Part shown: positions 21,077-21,142 of the stretch, piece by piece
How positions within the stretch are numbered: the stretch's first letter is position 1
Layout: every line of letters begins with the position of its first letter
Assembly: GCA_900549135.1 (NCBI GenBank)
Contig: URNI01000024.1
Location: 1 to 21,142, forward strand
Direction: 5' to 3'
Length of the DNA: 21,142 nt
Source: an uncultured Collinsella sp.
Lineage (GTDB): Bacteria; Actinomycetota; Coriobacteriia; Coriobacteriales; Coriobacteriaceae
Notes under the pieces: model-generated
What the model was told of the DNA's origin: nothing
Seen by the model: only the letters and a program-made list of their open reading frames with translations
The model's database searches: none
Position numbers and translations under genes: made by a program

Positions 21077-21142
21077 CGACGTCACAAATCAACGACAGCG
21101 GCCCTGCACCTCACGGTGAACTGCCTCCCATTTCTTGGACAC

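Noticed and set aside
19481..21085. 534-codon frame antisense to the potassium transporter gene
   Set aside because: A codon-bias shadow; the plus-strand KUP protein is unmistakable.

Overview
The window looks like chromosomal DNA of a moderately GC-rich gut actinobacterium, most likely Collinsella or a close relative in the Coriobacteriia. This rests on the gene mix (N-terminal-rubredoxin rubrerythrin, PdxR/PdxS/PdxT, a KUP potassium transporter, a LicT-controlled PTS), on a nuclease-fold family I associate with Coriobacteriia, and on codon use. The assignment is from memory of families, not a database search. No tRNA, rRNA, CRISPR array, transposase gene or phage module was seen.

Layout. 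1-1950 (minus strand): a LicT/BglG antiterminator gene, a well-formed RAT/terminator switch, and a beta-glucoside-type PTS EIIBC cut by the window edge. 1973-3109 (minus): a three-gene cluster of HIRAN protein, tiny charged protein and metallophosphoesterase. 3110-3534: a gap with a 27-residue single-membrane-helix gene resembling holin-like type I toxins, its Shine-Dalgarno (SD) buried in a hairpin, and a plus-strand hairpin over its 3' end. 3535-6144 (minus): an iron alcohol dehydrogenase and aldehyde dehydrogenase operon. 6401-6961 (plus): reverse rubrerythrin with a clear terminator.

7095-8634: two 121-bp copies of a foldback repeat with long terminal inverted repeats bracket a PD-(D/E)XK-fold gene. 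Each copy supplies the last three codons and the stop of the minus-strand gene it abuts. 8623-11706: pdxR, divergent from pdxS-pdxT (pyridoxal 5'-phosphate synthase), with direct-repeat operators between. 11707-12055: four unrelated long inverted repeats packed into about 320 bp. 12056-14427 (minus): a winged-helix protein with an RGG-rich tail, then (further upstream on that strand) a DHA2-type MFS exporter. 14633-15043 (plus): a peptide deformylase-like gene with a variant motif I.

15118-16638 (minus): an AlaA-type aminotransferase fused behind an XRE DNA-binding domain, with an internal start and strong ribosome-binding site at the domain junction and a palindromic operator array upstream. 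16801-18687: a LysR regulator divergent from a frameshifted EamA-family transporter, sharing a LysR-type dyad. 18827-21076: KUP potassium transporter.

The observations I would follow first are the XRE-AlaA fusion with dual starts and likely self-control, the SD-sequestered membrane peptide with its possible antisense RNA, the stop-codon-supplying 121-bp repeats, the palindrome cluster, and the RGG-tailed winged-helix protein.
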